Made by a program: the position numbers and the translations under genes. 64,000 nucleotides of DNA from positions 1-64,000 of the forward strand of contig JAURZV010000002.1 of assembly GCA_030653175.1 (NCBI GenBank), in the 5' to 3' direction. A model generated the notes under the pieces. The model saw only the letters and a program-made list of their open reading frames with translations, was not told the DNA's origin and did not search any database. This document shows positions 42,463-52,460 of the stretch, piece by piece. Position 1 is the stretch's first letter. Every line of letters begins with the position of its first letter. The stretch is from Methylobacter sp. (GTDB lineage Bacteria; Pseudomonadota; Gammaproteobacteria; Methylococcales; Methylomonadaceae).

Positions 42463-43230
42463 ATGCTGAAACTTTATCCTGCTTATATGCGTTTGTTTAT
42501 CTGGCGAGGCCGGTCGCTTTATTTCGGCCCATCAGTGCATTTGGATGCGCACGCCTATGCGACAGTGGCATTGCATGTGGGTATTTACCGGCCTTTCAGG
42601 ATAAAAATAGCTAACGGCGCATGGCAAAGCTGCCGCTGTGCGATTGTTCCGGCCGGTATCCGGCATGAGCTTGATTTTGAAGGCGGCATACACGGCAAGT
42701 TGTTTATTGAACGGGATAGTTCCGATTTTTTATATTTCAAGCGTCGTTTTAATTGTCCTGAGCAAGCGCTGTCGTTATTTCAGGATGATGATGAGTTGAT
42801 CGAGCAATTGCGCTGGATTTATGAGCTGGATCCCGATAAAGCCGTGATCGAAAATTGTCTGGATGATTTGTTGCGATGTGATGGAGGCTTGAATCTAGTG
42901 ATGGACCCGCGCGTACAGACCGCTATCGACCTGATTTGCGATGAGCCGGATTACAATTTCTCGCAACAATATCTGGCCGATAGGGCCGATCTTTCGCCAT
43001 CCCGATTTTTGCATTTGTTTAAACAGCATACCGATGTCCCTTACCGGCGCTTCAGGACATGGAAACGGCTGTTTTTAGCTTTGGACAGTTTAAGCGCCAC
43101 TGATAATCTGACCATTGCCGCATTAGATGCCGGGTTTTCAGACGCGACCCATTTCAGCCACAGCTTTCGCGATACCTTTGGGATAAACCCCGCTTACGTA
43201 TTCCGGGGAATCAATCGTTTTGAGGTTTGA
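42463..43230 (+). CDS. AraC-family transcriptional regulator
   Basis: C-terminal HTH_18: QQYLADRADLSPSRFLHLFKQHTDVPYRRFRTWKRL...DAGFSDATHFSHSFRDTFGINPAYVFR. Confidence 0.9.
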   Translation: MLKLYPAYMRLFIWRGRSLYFGPSVHLDAHAYATVALHVGIYRPFRIKIANGAWQSCRCAIVPAGIRHELDFEGGIHGKLFIERDSSDFLYFKRRFNCPEQALSLFQDDDELIEQLRWIYELDPDKAVIENCLDDLLRCDGGLNLVMDPRVQTAIDLICDEPDYNFSQQYLADRADLSPSRFLHLFKQHTDVPYRRFRTWKRLFLALDSLSATDNLTIAALDAGFSDATHFSHSFRDTFGINPAYVFRGINRFEV

Positions 43231-43309
43231 GCGCTCAACTTATCGGGATTATCCGGCGATAATGCCGGCTTAGCCGCGACTACTCACTCTTGTTGCTGTA
43301 TGAAATAAA

Positions 43310-43372
43310 GTTCAAAGCAAGCTTTGAACTCCGGGATTGGTGATTTTTGGAGTCCAAAGCTTGCTTTGGTCG
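43310..43372. repeat. Palindromic intergenic repeat
   Basis: gttcaaagcaagctttgaac and ccaaagcttgctttgg. Confidence 0.7.
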
Positions 43373-43484
43373 TTTTGCTATCAGGCATCACGAGTGAGGT
43401 GCGCAGTCGTTCGTGGTCATGGCGGTAATAAATTCTTAGTAATTGCGATATCATAATTTTAATAAACAACAGGAACAAAGCTTC

Positions 43485-44873
43485 ATGTCCACATGGTTAG
43501 ATTCATCCTTTCTATCAAAAGATAAAATTATCGCGAACCCCGGTTTTAACCGTTGGCTGGCGGCTCCGGCTGCATTAGCGGTGCATCTCTGTATAGGCCA
43601 GGTTTATGCATTCAGCGTTTTTAATCTGCCGTTGACCAAGGTACTGGGCGTAACGCAATCGTTGCCGGAAGACTGGAAACTGACCACCTTGGGCTGGATA
43701 TTCAGCCTGGCTATCGTGTTTTTAGGGCTGTCGGCTGCATTTGCCGGAAAATGGCTGGAGAAAGTCGGGCCGCGTGTCACCATGTTTTGCGCGGCGCTTT
43801 GCTTTAGCGGCGGTTTTTTTATTGCGGCGGTCGGAATAGAGCTGCATGCAATCTGGCTGCTCTATTTGGGTTACGGCGTGCTGGGCGGTATCGGTTTGGG
43901 GCTGGGTTATGTTTCGCCGGTTTCGACGCTGATCAAATGGTTTCCTGATAGGCGCGGCATGGCGACCGGCCTTGCTATCATGGGTTTTGGCGGCGGCGCA
44001 ATGATAGGCGCGCCGTTAAGCGTGCTGTTGATGAAGCATTTCTCGTCGCCGACATCGGTCGGCGTTGCCGAGACTTTCATGACCATGGGCTGTATTTACC
44101 TGGTCTTTATGATGATCGGCGCGTTCAGTATCCGTTTGCCGGAAGAGGGCTGGTTGCCGGTCAATTTTCAGCCGGACATGCGCAAAAATAAGTTGATCAC
44201 GGACAAGCATGTGCATGTGGAGCAGGTGCTTAAAACGCCGCAGTTTTATTTGTTGTGGCTGGTGTTATGCCTGAATGTGACGGCCGGAATCGGCGTATTG
44301 GGTCAGGCTTCAGCGATGAGCCAGGAGATGTTCAAGGATCAAATCACGCCGGAAAAAGCCGCCGCGTTTGTCGGTATGCTCAGTTTCTTCAACATGGGCG
44401 GGCGTTTTTTCTGGTCCACGCTGTCCGATTACCTGGGCAGGAAGAGCACTTATTTCACCTTCTTCATGCTGGGCTGCGTGCTTTATTCGATTGTGCCTTA
44501 TACCGGGCGGATGAATAATGTACTGCTGTTTATGGGCTGTTACGCGGTGATTATGAGCATGTATGGTGGCGGTTTCTCAACCATACCGGCCTATCTGGCC
44601 GATATTTTCGGTACCAAATACGTCGGCGCGATTCATGGCCGGTTGCTGACCGCCTGGGCCACGGCGGGGGTTGCGGGGCCGGTGCTGGTTAATTATCTCA
44701 GGGAAAGCCAGATCGCGCAGGGCGTGCCCAAAGCCGATGCCTATAACATGACCATGCAGATCATGGCCGGATTACTGCTGGTAGGGTTCTTTTGTAATCT
44801 GGGCATCAAGGCCGTTGATGAAAAGCATCATCTTAAACATGATGAAGTAAATGATCAGTTTGATGCGGCTTGA
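43485..44873 (+). CDS. MFS transporter, OFA (oxalate/formate antiporter) type
   Basis: NRWLAAPAALAVHLCIGQVYAFSVFNLPLT; GGIGLGLGYVSPVSTLIKWFPDRRGMATGLAIMGFGGGAMIGAP. Confidence 0.9.
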   Translation: MSTWLDSSFLSKDKIIANPGFNRWLAAPAALAVHLCIGQVYAFSVFNLPLTKVLGVTQSLPEDWKLTTLGWIFSLAIVFLGLSAAFAGKWLEKVGPRVTMFCAALCFSGGFFIAAVGIELHAIWLLYLGYGVLGGIGLGLGYVSPVSTLIKWFPDRRGMATGLAIMGFGGGAMIGAPLSVLLMKHFSSPTSVGVAETFMTMGCIYLVFMMIGAFSIRLPEEGWLPVNFQPDMRKNKLITDKHVHVEQVLKTPQFYLLWLVLCLNVTAGIGVLGQASAMSQEMFKDQITPEKAAAFVGMLSFFNMGGRFFWSTLSDYLGRKSTYFTFFMLGCVLYSIVPYTGRMNNVLLFMGCYAVIMSMYGGGFSTIPAYLADIFGTKYVGAIHGRLLTAWATAGVAGPVLVNYLRESQIAQGVPKADAYNMTMQIMAGLLLVGFFCNLGIKAVDEKHHLKHDEVNDQFDAA

Positions 44874-44980
44874 GAAGGTTATTTTATGATTAATAGAACA
44901 CGGATTAGACGGGTGTAAACGGATTTTTAAAAGCCGAAGCCAAGTTGGTTATGTGCTTTTTAAATCCGTGTCATCTGTTG

Positions 44981-44994
44981 CTGCATGGATGCAG
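44981..44994. repeat. CATGGATG-core hairpin repeat (ctgCATGGATGcag)
   Basis: Perfect hairpin, same core as other copies. Confidence 0.7.
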
Positions 44995-45042
44995 GAGCAG
45001 CGAAGCGGTGCGCCGAGTTCTATTTTTCTATATGCTGAATTG

Positions 45043-46125
45043 TTAGGCTTTTTTAAATAGCGCCCGAGTAGGCGCTTGCATAATCAGTTGCGGAATGGCC
45101 GACAGCGGCAGAATTCCATCGACGCCGCCCAGCTTGACGGCTTCTTTGGGCATGCCGTAGACCACGCAACTGGCTTCATCTTGAGCTATGGTCAGAGCCC
45201 CGACATCGTGCATCTCCTTCATGCCGTGGGCGCCGTCATCGCCCATGCCGGTCAGGATAATGCCTACCGCATTAGCCCCCGCAGATTGGGCGCTGGAGCG
45301 AAATAATACGTCTACCGAGGGGCGGTGCCTGCTTACCAGCGGACCGTCTTTGACATCAACCTGATACTGCGCGCCGCTACGTTGCAGCAACATGTGCTTG
45401 CCTCCGGGAGCGATTAAAACCACACCGGGCAAGACCCGGTCATTTTGCGCGGCTTCTTTTACCGTCACTTGGCAAATGCCGTCCAGCCTTTTGGCAAAAG
45501 CCGCGGTAAAATGTTCCGGCATGTGTTGTACCACCACAATCGGCGGGGCCGTGCGCGGCAACTGGGTGAACAGGTATTCCAACGCCTGCGTGCCTCCGGT
45601 TGAGGTGCCGATGACGATCACCCGATCGGTCGTTTGCACCATCGGCTTAGGGGGACTGGCGCCGAACAGGCTGTTTGTGCTTGCATCGACAGGACCGGGC
45701 GCGGCAGTGCTTGATCTGATTATCCGGGGCCGGGATTGAGCGGCGGCCTTGATAACGTCGATAATGGTGGCTTTGGATTCTTGCAGGAAGTTGCGCAAGT
45801 TTACCTTCGGCTTGGTGATGATGTCGACCGCACCGGCACTCATCGCCTGCATGGTCACTTCCGCGCCTTTTTCCGTCAAGGTGGAACAAATAACCACGGG
45901 AGTAGGATGCTCACTCATCAGTTTTTTAAGGAAAGTCACCCCGTCCATGCGCGGCATTTCAATGTCCAGCACAATGACATCAGGCCATTCGGTTTCCATG
46001 CGCTTCATCGCAAAAATGGGGTCGGGCGCTGCGCCGATTACTTTTATGCCTGATACGCCATCCAATAAACCGGTCAATACCTGTCGCACCACGGCGGAAT
46101 CATCGACTATCAATACTTTAATCAT
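45043..46125 (-). CDS. cheB: Chemotaxis protein-glutamate methylesterase CheB
   Basis: Receiver [16 protein letters not shown]; esterase [27 protein letters not shown]. Confidence 0.96.
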   Translation of the reverse strand: MIKVLIVDDSAVVRQVLTGLLDGVSGIKVIGAAPDPIFAMKRMETEWPDVIVLDIEMPRMDGVTFLKKLMSEHPTPVVICSTLTEKGAEVTMQAMSAGAVDIITKPKVNLRNFLQESKATIIDVIKAAAQSRPRIIRSSTAAPGPVDASTNSLFGASPPKPMVQTTDRVIVIGTSTGGTQALEYLFTQLPRTAPPIVVVQHMPEHFTAAFAKRLDGICQVTVKEAAQNDRVLPGVVLIAPGGKHMLLQRSGAQYQVDVKDGPLVSRHRPSVDVLFRSSAQSAGANAVGIILTGMGDDGAHGMKEMHDVGALTIAQDEASCVVYGMPKEAVKLGGVDGILPLSAIPQLIMQAPTRALFKKA

Positions 46126-46185
46126 TTGATATGTAATTTGTTACTATTCAGCAGTCAAAAAATAGAACGCTGATGACGCTGATAA

Positions 46186-46596
46186 TTATGATTGAATAAG
46201 ATTTTTCTTGTTTGAAAAAACTTTACGTTTAAACTCTGGCTTCTTTCCGAAATTTAAGAGCAAACCTACTTCCATTTCCGTTGCTTTCAGGTAATTGATT
46301 AATTGAAGTTCGTGTTCTTTACATAAGGTTTCAGCTGTTTTTAATTCAACAATTACACATCTTTCAACAGCTAAATCTGCAAAATACTCTCCCACTTCTT
46401 TGCCTTCGTAATAAACTTTTATCTGTTTTTGTTTTTCAACGAGCAAACCCATCGTGACAAGATCAATGAATAATGCATTCTCATAAACTTTAACTAAGAA
46501 ACCAAACCCTAAGGTATTGTATCCTTTGTAGAATGCGTTAATGATTTTTTCAGTAATTTCCGAATATTTATAATTATCTGCTGATATCTTATTCAT
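46186..46596 (-). CDS. GxxExxY-family protein
   Basis: IINAFYKGYNTLGFGFLVKVYENALFIDLVTMGLLVEKQKQIKVYYEGKEVGEYFADLAVERCVIVELKTAE...QLINYLKATEMEVGLLLNFG. Confidence 0.88.
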   Translation of the reverse strand: MNKISADNYKYSEITEKIINAFYKGYNTLGFGFLVKVYENALFIDLVTMGLLVEKQKQIKVYYEGKEVGEYFADLAVERCVIVELKTAETLCKEHELQLINYLKATEMEVGLLLNFGKKPEFKRKVFSNKKNLIQS

Positions 46597-46633
46597 CTGC
46601 GTTATCTGCGTTCCATTATATTTAATAATGCCG

Positions 46634-47233
46634 TTACCAAAAATCAGCCTGATCCAATGGCTGTGGGATGTGTAGAGCGGTATTGCTTTTCAGGAAACGT
46701 TGTTCCTGTTTAATAACGGCTTGTTCCTCAGCATGTTCAATGCCTTTAACATAGACGGAAAAGTCGCTCGCCAGGAAAAAAATGTTGCGACCGATGTTGC
46801 CGCCCAAAGCGGAGGCCACCAATGGAATGTGTTCGGTTTTCAAAAAGGTTTTAATAAACTCGCAGTTGACCGCACCTATGGATTGTCCGCCGCGTAATTT
46901 ATTGCCCAGCTTTAGCACATCGCCACCGCCAAAGGCTTTGGCTTTTAAATGAATGCGTTGCGCGCCCTGTTTTAGCAATTGATTGATCAGTAACTCCATC
47001 GCATGGATGCCGTAGCGTCCGCCTTCCGAGCCTAACAACGCTGCATTGTGGGCTGAATGCTGCTGAGCCAGTAAAAAATGATTCATGCCGATCACGCGAT
47101 TAACCGGATCATACAAACACGCCGCTACGCAGGAACCCAGCAGGGTGGAAATTATTTCGTCTTTTTTGGTGACATAACTTTCGCCGGGATCAATGATGAC
47201 GCGCGGCAGGCCTTGGTACTGTCCTATTTGCAT
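46634..47233 (-). CDS. cheD: Chemoreceptor glutamine deamidase CheD
   Basis: ISTLLGSCVAACLYDP and GMNHFLL; KAFGGGDVL. Confidence 0.94.
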   Translation of the reverse strand: MQIGQYQGLPRVIIDPGESYVTKKDEIISTLLGSCVAACLYDPVNRVIGMNHFLLAQQHSAHNAALLGSEGGRYGIHAMELLINQLLKQGAQRIHLKAKAFGGGDVLKLGNKLRGGQSIGAVNCEFIKTFLKTEHIPLVASALGGNIGRNIFFLASDFSVYVKGIEHAEEQAVIKQEQRFLKSNTALHIPQPLDQADFW

Positions 47234-47940
47234 GGTTTTTGATAAATGGAAGGCGTGACCATCGACAACTCAGTTTTAATGCTGTGCAAGGTTTCAGAAT
47301 GACTGATAAAAAAATAACCGCCCGGTTTTAACGCCGAAACTACGCGCTGAACTATATCCTGTTTGGTTTCCGTGTCAAAGTAGATCAACACATTGCGCAA
47401 AAAAATAACATCGAATTGTCCAAGGCTTTTGGGTAGCGGGGTTTTAAGATTGATTTGATCAAAACTTACTCGGTTTCTTATTTTTTCATCGACGCGAAAA
47501 TAGCCATCCTGAGAACGTACGCCTTTCAGGCAATATTTATCCAGATAACGCTTGTCCATGTTATCCAGCCTGTCCATCAAATAAACGCCTTTTCGTGCGG
47601 TTTCCAGTACCTCGGTATTGACATCGGAGCCGAAAATCTCCCATTTTCTCATGCCCAGCCCTTCGGCCAAGGTCATGCCGATCGAGTAACTTTCTTCGCC
47701 GGTGGAGCTTGCAGCGCTCCACAGACGGAAATTATCGCCCCGCCAGGGTTTAATAATCTGTTCCTGAAGGAAACTAAAATGCTTGGGTTCACGAAAAAAA
47801 TAAGTTTCATTGGTAGTCAAGATATTAACCATCAATTGAAATTCGTGAGGGTGTTGTCCTGTATTCAGCAATTGGTAGTATTGCCCGTAAGTTTGCAAAC
47901 CATAATGCAGCAAGCGTTTGGCCAACCGGCTGGCCACCAT
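47224..47940 (-). CDS. cheR: Chemotaxis methyltransferase CheR (coding frame probably extends to about 48035)
   Basis: WSAASSTGEESYSIGMTLAEGL...FDVIFLRNVLIYFD; upstream in-frame codons give FVISLEPISAEEFSHFRRVIYDHAGIALAPEKKI, a CheR N-terminus. Confidence 0.92.
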   Translation of the reverse strand: MVASRLAKRLLHYGLQTYGQYYQLLNTGQHPHEFQLMVNILTTNETYFFREPKHFSFLQEQIIKPWRGDNFRLWSAASSTGEESYSIGMTLAEGLGMRKWEIFGSDVNTEVLETARKGVYLMDRLDNMDKRYLDKYCLKGVRSQDGYFRVDEKIRNRVSFDQINLKTPLPKSLGQFDVIFLRNVLIYFDTETKQDIVQRVVSALKPGGYFFISHSETLHSIKTELSMVTPSIYQKPCK

Positions 47941-47974
47941 GATTTTTTTTTCCGGTGCGAGGGCGATGCCTGCA

Positions 47975-48235
47975 TGATCGTAAATGACACGCCTGAAATG
48001 GGAAAACTCTTCGGCGCTGATGGGTTCAAGACTGATAACAAACTCCCTGCTTTGTAATAAAACCAGAATAGCACTACATACTAGACTGCATTCTTTACAC
48101 GATCATTACACGTCTGAAATGGGAAAACTCTTCGGTGCCGATGGGTTCAAGACTGCTAACAGGTTTCTTGCTCTGTAATAAAGTCGTAATAAGATCAAGA
48201 TAGCACTAAGTGTAAATACATATTAAACTGCATTA
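47975..48235. repeat. Diverged tandem duplication (about 120 bp unit) of the cheR 5' region
   Basis: cgcctgaaatgggaaaactcttcggcgctgatgggttcaagactgataac versus cgtctgaaatgggaaaactcttcggtgccgatgggttcaagactgctaac. Confidence 0.8.
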
Positions 48236-48259
48236 TTCACAAAAGTAATAAGGGTTTTA

Positions 48260-49441
48260 ATGCAGCACGACCAAAATAACAGCGACAGTAAGTTTTTGTA
48301 TGGTTCACTACCTGCATTGCCGGCTATTTTGGGTGGGATGATCGTTAGTTGGCAAGATGGGGCTACTTTATCTGTCGTGTTTGTCAGCCTGCTGCTGGCG
48401 TTTTTCGGAATGGCGAGCGGTTTGTTTTTGTGGCGTCGCCATATTAACGAATTGACGCAAACCAATTTCCGTTGGGTGCAGGATGAAAACAGCAAGATAG
48501 ATGCGGTTTCGACTTATACCGCCGAGTTGGAGCGGCTGTTGCTGACCATCAGCCCCATACTTTCCCAACACGTAATGGTTTCGCGCGAACATACCGAGCA
48601 GGAGGTTATCTCGTTAACAAGTCGTTTTGCCGACATGGTTGGCGAACTTCAGCAGATTGTTGACAGTGCCGATAACACTTTGGGTGGACAGCATTATCAC
48701 TTGGACAGTGTAATCACCAGCAGTCGTGATTTGCTGCAACCTGTTCTGGAAGTGCTCAAACAGGTCCATAAAGCAGACCATGATGTTTTGGACGAACTGC
48801 AAAAATTATCCGGCCACATGAGCGGACTGAATGCCATGGCAACAGAGATGCGTAACCTGACTGGACGAATTAACCGGCTGGCGCTTAGCGCAGCTAATGA
48901 AGCCTCTTTAGCCGGTGAGCAGGGCCGAGGCTTTGCGGTTGTTGCGAGTGACGCGCGTAAATTGGCGGATGATTCTTCACAAATCGATCAGCAATTGGGC
49001 AACAAGGTTAACGATATTATTGCAGCGATAAATGCCGCGTTAAAAATATCGGAAAATTCTGCGCAGGTTGATGACTCAACCCTATTTCAGGCCGAAGCCA
49101 ATATCGATCAAACTTTATCCCACTTGAGTCTGGCCTTAACCCATTATCGCGACGACGCCTGCGCGCTTAGAAACAATGCAGAGCAAATCCGCGGCGAGAT
49201 CAATAATGTATTGGTAGCCTTGCAGTTTCAGGATCGCGTCAGTCAGATATTAATGCAAGTTGAAAATAACTTGCTGAATCTGCAAAAAACCATTGAAAAG
49301 ATACAACAGCAAGGCAGTAATCGCGACGGCAATATGCTCCGGGTCGATGAAGCCGTAGAGCATATAGAAGAAAACTACAAGTCGGTTAGCTCGCGGCCTG
49401 ATCATGTGCCGGACAGCTCGGACGAGTTAACTTTTTTTTAA
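48260..49441 (+). CDS. Methyl-accepting chemotaxis-like protein (short, membrane-anchored)
   Basis: Two TM-like segments, then signalling core [36 protein letters not shown]. Confidence 0.8.
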   Translation: MQHDQNNSDSKFLYGSLPALPAILGGMIVSWQDGATLSVVFVSLLLAFFGMASGLFLWRRHINELTQTNFRWVQDENSKIDAVSTYTAELERLLLTISPILSQHVMVSREHTEQEVISLTSRFADMVGELQQIVDSADNTLGGQHYHLDSVITSSRDLLQPVLEVLKQVHKADHDVLDELQKLSGHMSGLNAMATEMRNLTGRINRLALSAANEASLAGEQGRGFAVVASDARKLADDSSQIDQQLGNKVNDIIAAINAALKISENSAQVDDSTLFQAEANIDQTLSHLSLALTHYRDDACALRNNAEQIRGEINNVLVALQFQDRVSQILMQVENNLLNLQKTIEKIQQQGSNRDGNMLRVDEAVEHIEENYKSVSSRPDHVPDSSDELTFF

Positions 49442-49475
49442 TCGCTTTTTTTAATACAAAGGTAGGCTTTTACTT

Positions 49476-49844
49476 ATGGCGAAAACAATTTTGATCGTGG
49501 ACGACTCCGCTTCTATGCGACAGGTGGTCGGCATTGCCTTAAAAGGCGCAGGTTATGAAGTAATCGAAGCCTGTGACGGCAAAGACGCGTTAAGCAAGCT
49601 GACCGGCGTTAAAATTCATTTGATCGTCAGTGACATTAATATGCCGGTTATGGACGGCATTGCCTTTGTTAAAGCGGTTAAACAGCTCGACAATTACAAA
49701 TTTACTCCCATCATTATGCTGACAACTGAAATGGAAGATGATAAAAAACGCGCGGCTAAAGAAGCCGGTGCTAAAGCCTGGGTAACCAAACCCTTTCAGC
49801 CACCTATCTTACTCGCGGCCGTTGCCAAATTAGTGCTGCCTTAA
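49476..49844 (+). CDS. cheY: Chemotaxis response regulator CheY
   Basis: KTILIVDDSASMRQVVGIALKGAGYEVIEACDGKDAL...TKPF. Confidence 0.94.
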   Translation: MAKTILIVDDSASMRQVVGIALKGAGYEVIEACDGKDALSKLTGVKIHLIVSDINMPVMDGIAFVKAVKQLDNYKFTPIIMLTTEMEDDKKRAAKEAGAKAWVTKPFQPPILLAAVAKLVLP

Positions 49845-49869
49845 CCTTATCCCTTATTTGAGAGATGTC

Positions 49870-50202
49870 ATGACCGCAAAAGCCAAGAAAAACGACGGGA
49901 TACTGTGTATGCCTATTATGGATGACATGACTATCTACAACGCACAGTCGCTAAAAGAAACCCTGTTAGGCTATTGCCATGCCGGTACACAGGAGTTGCA
50001 ACTTGATTTGTCGGCTGTTACCGAAATAGACAGCGCAGGCTTGCAGTTATTGCTGTTGTTAAAGGCTGAAGCGCAAAAACGCGGATTTACCCTGCGCTTG
50101 CTTAGGCATAGCGAAGCGGTGATTGAGGTTTTTGAGCTGCTTAAACTCGGTACCTATTTTGGCGACCCCATTGTTTTCCCCGCTAATTGGAAAAAATCAT
50201 GA
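49870..50202 (+). CDS. STAS-domain protein
   Basis: LQLDLSAVTEIDSAGLQLLLLLKAEAQKRG. Confidence 0.85.
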   Translation: MTAKAKKNDGILCMPIMDDMTIYNAQSLKETLLGYCHAGTQELQLDLSAVTEIDSAGLQLLLLLKAEAQKRGFTLRLLRHSEAVIEVFELLKLGTYFGDPIVFPANWKKS

Positions 50203-52388
50203 GCGATATAAATCCCGCCTTGGAAACCTTTGCCCAGGAAGTTGACGAATTACTGGCGGCCATGGAAGAAGCCTTGTTAGGTTTGGAAGGGACGCCTGAT
50301 GACGTCGATTGCATCAACAGTATTTTTCGCGCCATGCATACCATCAAAGGCTCTTCAGGATTGTTCGGTTTTGACGATGTGGTCGCCTTCACCCATGAAG
50401 CCGAAACTGTATTAGATCGGGTCAGAAATGGCGAGCGAGCGATTGACGCCGAACTTATCTCTGTTTTGTTAGCCTGTAAAGACCACACGGCACAGATCAT
50501 TCAACATTTTCTTTTCAACGAAGACGAATCGCTGCCGGAGTCGCTGCAACAACAAAGTCAGGCGCTGATTGCCCAATTAACAGGTCAATCGACTGCTGCC
50601 GGCGGAATGCCCTCGACGCAACAGGAAAAAGCCGATCATTTTGAAGTTGACGACAATACCACGGATAGCAGCGACAACTGGGTTATCAGCCTGGTTTTCA
50701 AACAAAACGCGCTACGCAACGGCATGGATCCGTTATCGTTTATTCGCTATTTGCAAACGCTGGGCAAAATCATTGAAGTGATTATTACCATGCCGACGCT
50801 TCCTCGTATAGAGGATATGGATCCCGAAGACTGTTATCTTAATTTTAAAATAGCCTTTAACAGCAGTGCGGATAAGAAAACCATAGAAGACGTTTTTGAG
50901 TTTGCCGAAGATGATTGCGATATTTATATTTTGCCGCCCAATTCCAGACAGGAACATTACCTACAGTTGCTGGCGGATTTGCCGGAAGATCAGGTTAAAC
51001 GCTTAGGCGAAATGCTTGTTGAGATCGGCGCCTTGACTGAAAAAGAAGTCGCGCACATGCTCCACGAACAGCATGACGACGATAATACCGAGACGAAACC
51101 TCTCGGTGAAATGCTGGTAGATAAAAATATTTTGCAGCAACCTGTCATAGAACAGGCGCTTAAAAAACAAGAAGCAGTCAAACAAAAAATCAACAAGGAA
51201 TCCAATTATATTCGGGTAGATGCCGCCAAGCTGGGTTATCTGATTAATCTGGTCGGCGAGTTGGTGATTTCAGGCGCCGCGATGCGGTTGATGGTCGATA
51301 AGCACGGCTTATCCGATGTCGATGATGTCGCCTCGACCATGAGCGGTTTGGTGGAAGATATACGCGACACTGCATTGCAATTGCGTATGGTGCAAATTGG
51401 CGAGACCTTTATGCGCTTCCAAAGAGTGGTGCATGATGTCAGCAAGGAATTGGGCAAGCAAATTCAATTGCAAATCACCGGAGGTGAATCCGAATTGGAT
51501 AAAACCGTAGTGGAAAAAATCAATGATCCGCTGACCCATCTGGTGCGCAATTCGCTCGATCATGGCATCGAAACGCCCGCAGAGCGAATGCGGGCAGGCA
51601 AGCCTGAGAAAGGCGCCATACAGCTGAATGCCTATCATGACTCGGGACGCATCGTGATCCAGATCAGCGATGACGGCAAAGGCCTGGATTCTGAGAAAAT
51701 CGTCGCCAAAGCGGTAGCTAAAGGGCTGATTAAACCGGATCAAGTGCTCAGCAAGAGCGAGATTTACAACCTTATTTTCGAACCCGGCTTAAGCACTAAA
51801 GAAGAGGCCAGCAACCTGTCCGGCCGGGGCGTCGGCATGGATGTGGTCAAGCGCAATATCGAAGCATTGCGCGGCAGCGTCTCCGTCGATAGCGAGTTGG
51901 GGCAAGGCACCACGGTAACGATACACTTGCCGTTGACGCTGGCGATTATTGATGGCTTTATGGTGGAAGCGCAAAAGGAACGCTACATCATTCCGCTGAG
52001 CATGGTCGAAGAATGTGTCGAAATGAGCAGCGATGCATGGCAAATTGATGAAGTTCAGCATTATGTCAATTTGCGCGGTCAAATTTTACCCTATTTACGC
52101 TTGGGCGATTTTTTCCATAAGAATAAAAAACACACTCATACGCAGCGGGAAAGTCTCGTCGTCGTACGTTTTGGCGAGGCAAAAGCGGGTTTTGTTGTGG
52201 ATGAATTACACGGCGAAAATCAAACCGTGATAAAACCCCTCGGCAAGCTGTTTGAGAATCTTAACGGCATTGGCGGTGCAACCGTGCTGGGTAGTGGAGA
52301 TGTCGCGTTAATTCTTGATGTGCAGGGGCTTATTCAACACGCGAAAAAGCGGGTAAATCCCACTTTGGCATTGTCATCGAGTGTTTAA
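50199..52388 (+). CDS. cheA: Chemotaxis histidine kinase CheA
   Basis: HPt IFRAMHTIKGSSGLFGF; NPLTHLVRNSLDHGIE N-box; GRGVGMDVVKRNI; CheW-like C-terminus. Confidence 0.97.
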   Translation: MSDINPALETFAQEVDELLAAMEEALLGLEGTPDDVDCINSIFRAMHTIKGSSGLFGFDDVVAFTHEAETVLDRVRNGERAIDAELISVLLACKDHTAQIIQHFLFNEDESLPESLQQQSQALIAQLTGQSTAAGGMPSTQQEKADHFEVDDNTTDSSDNWVISLVFKQNALRNGMDPLSFIRYLQTLGKIIEVIITMPTLPRIEDMDPEDCYLNFKIAFNSSADKKTIEDVFEFAEDDCDIYILPPNSRQEHYLQLLADLPEDQVKRLGEMLVEIGALTEKEVAHMLHEQHDDDNTETKPLGEMLVDKNILQQPVIEQALKKQEAVKQKINKESNYIRVDAAKLGYLINLVGELVISGAAMRLMVDKHGLSDVDDVASTMSGLVEDIRDTALQLRMVQIGETFMRFQRVVHDVSKELGKQIQLQITGGESELDKTVVEKINDPLTHLVRNSLDHGIETPAERMRAGKPEKGAIQLNAYHDSGRIVIQISDDGKGLDSEKIVAKAVAKGLIKPDQVLSKSEIYNLIFEPGLSTKEEASNLSGRGVGMDVVKRNIEALRGSVSVDSELGQGTTVTIHLPLTLAIIDGFMVEAQKERYIIPLSMVEECVEMSSDAWQIDEVQHYVNLRGQILPYLRLGDFFHKNKKHTHTQRESLVVVRFGEAKAGFVVDELHGENQTVIKPLGKLFENLNGIGGATVLGSGDVALILDVQGLIQHAKKRVNPTLALSSSV

Positions 52389-52460
52389 AGTCAATAATAA
52401 GCAAAGGTACGTTATGAATATTAACGATTTAAAAACAAGAATATCAACGGGAATTTTACT

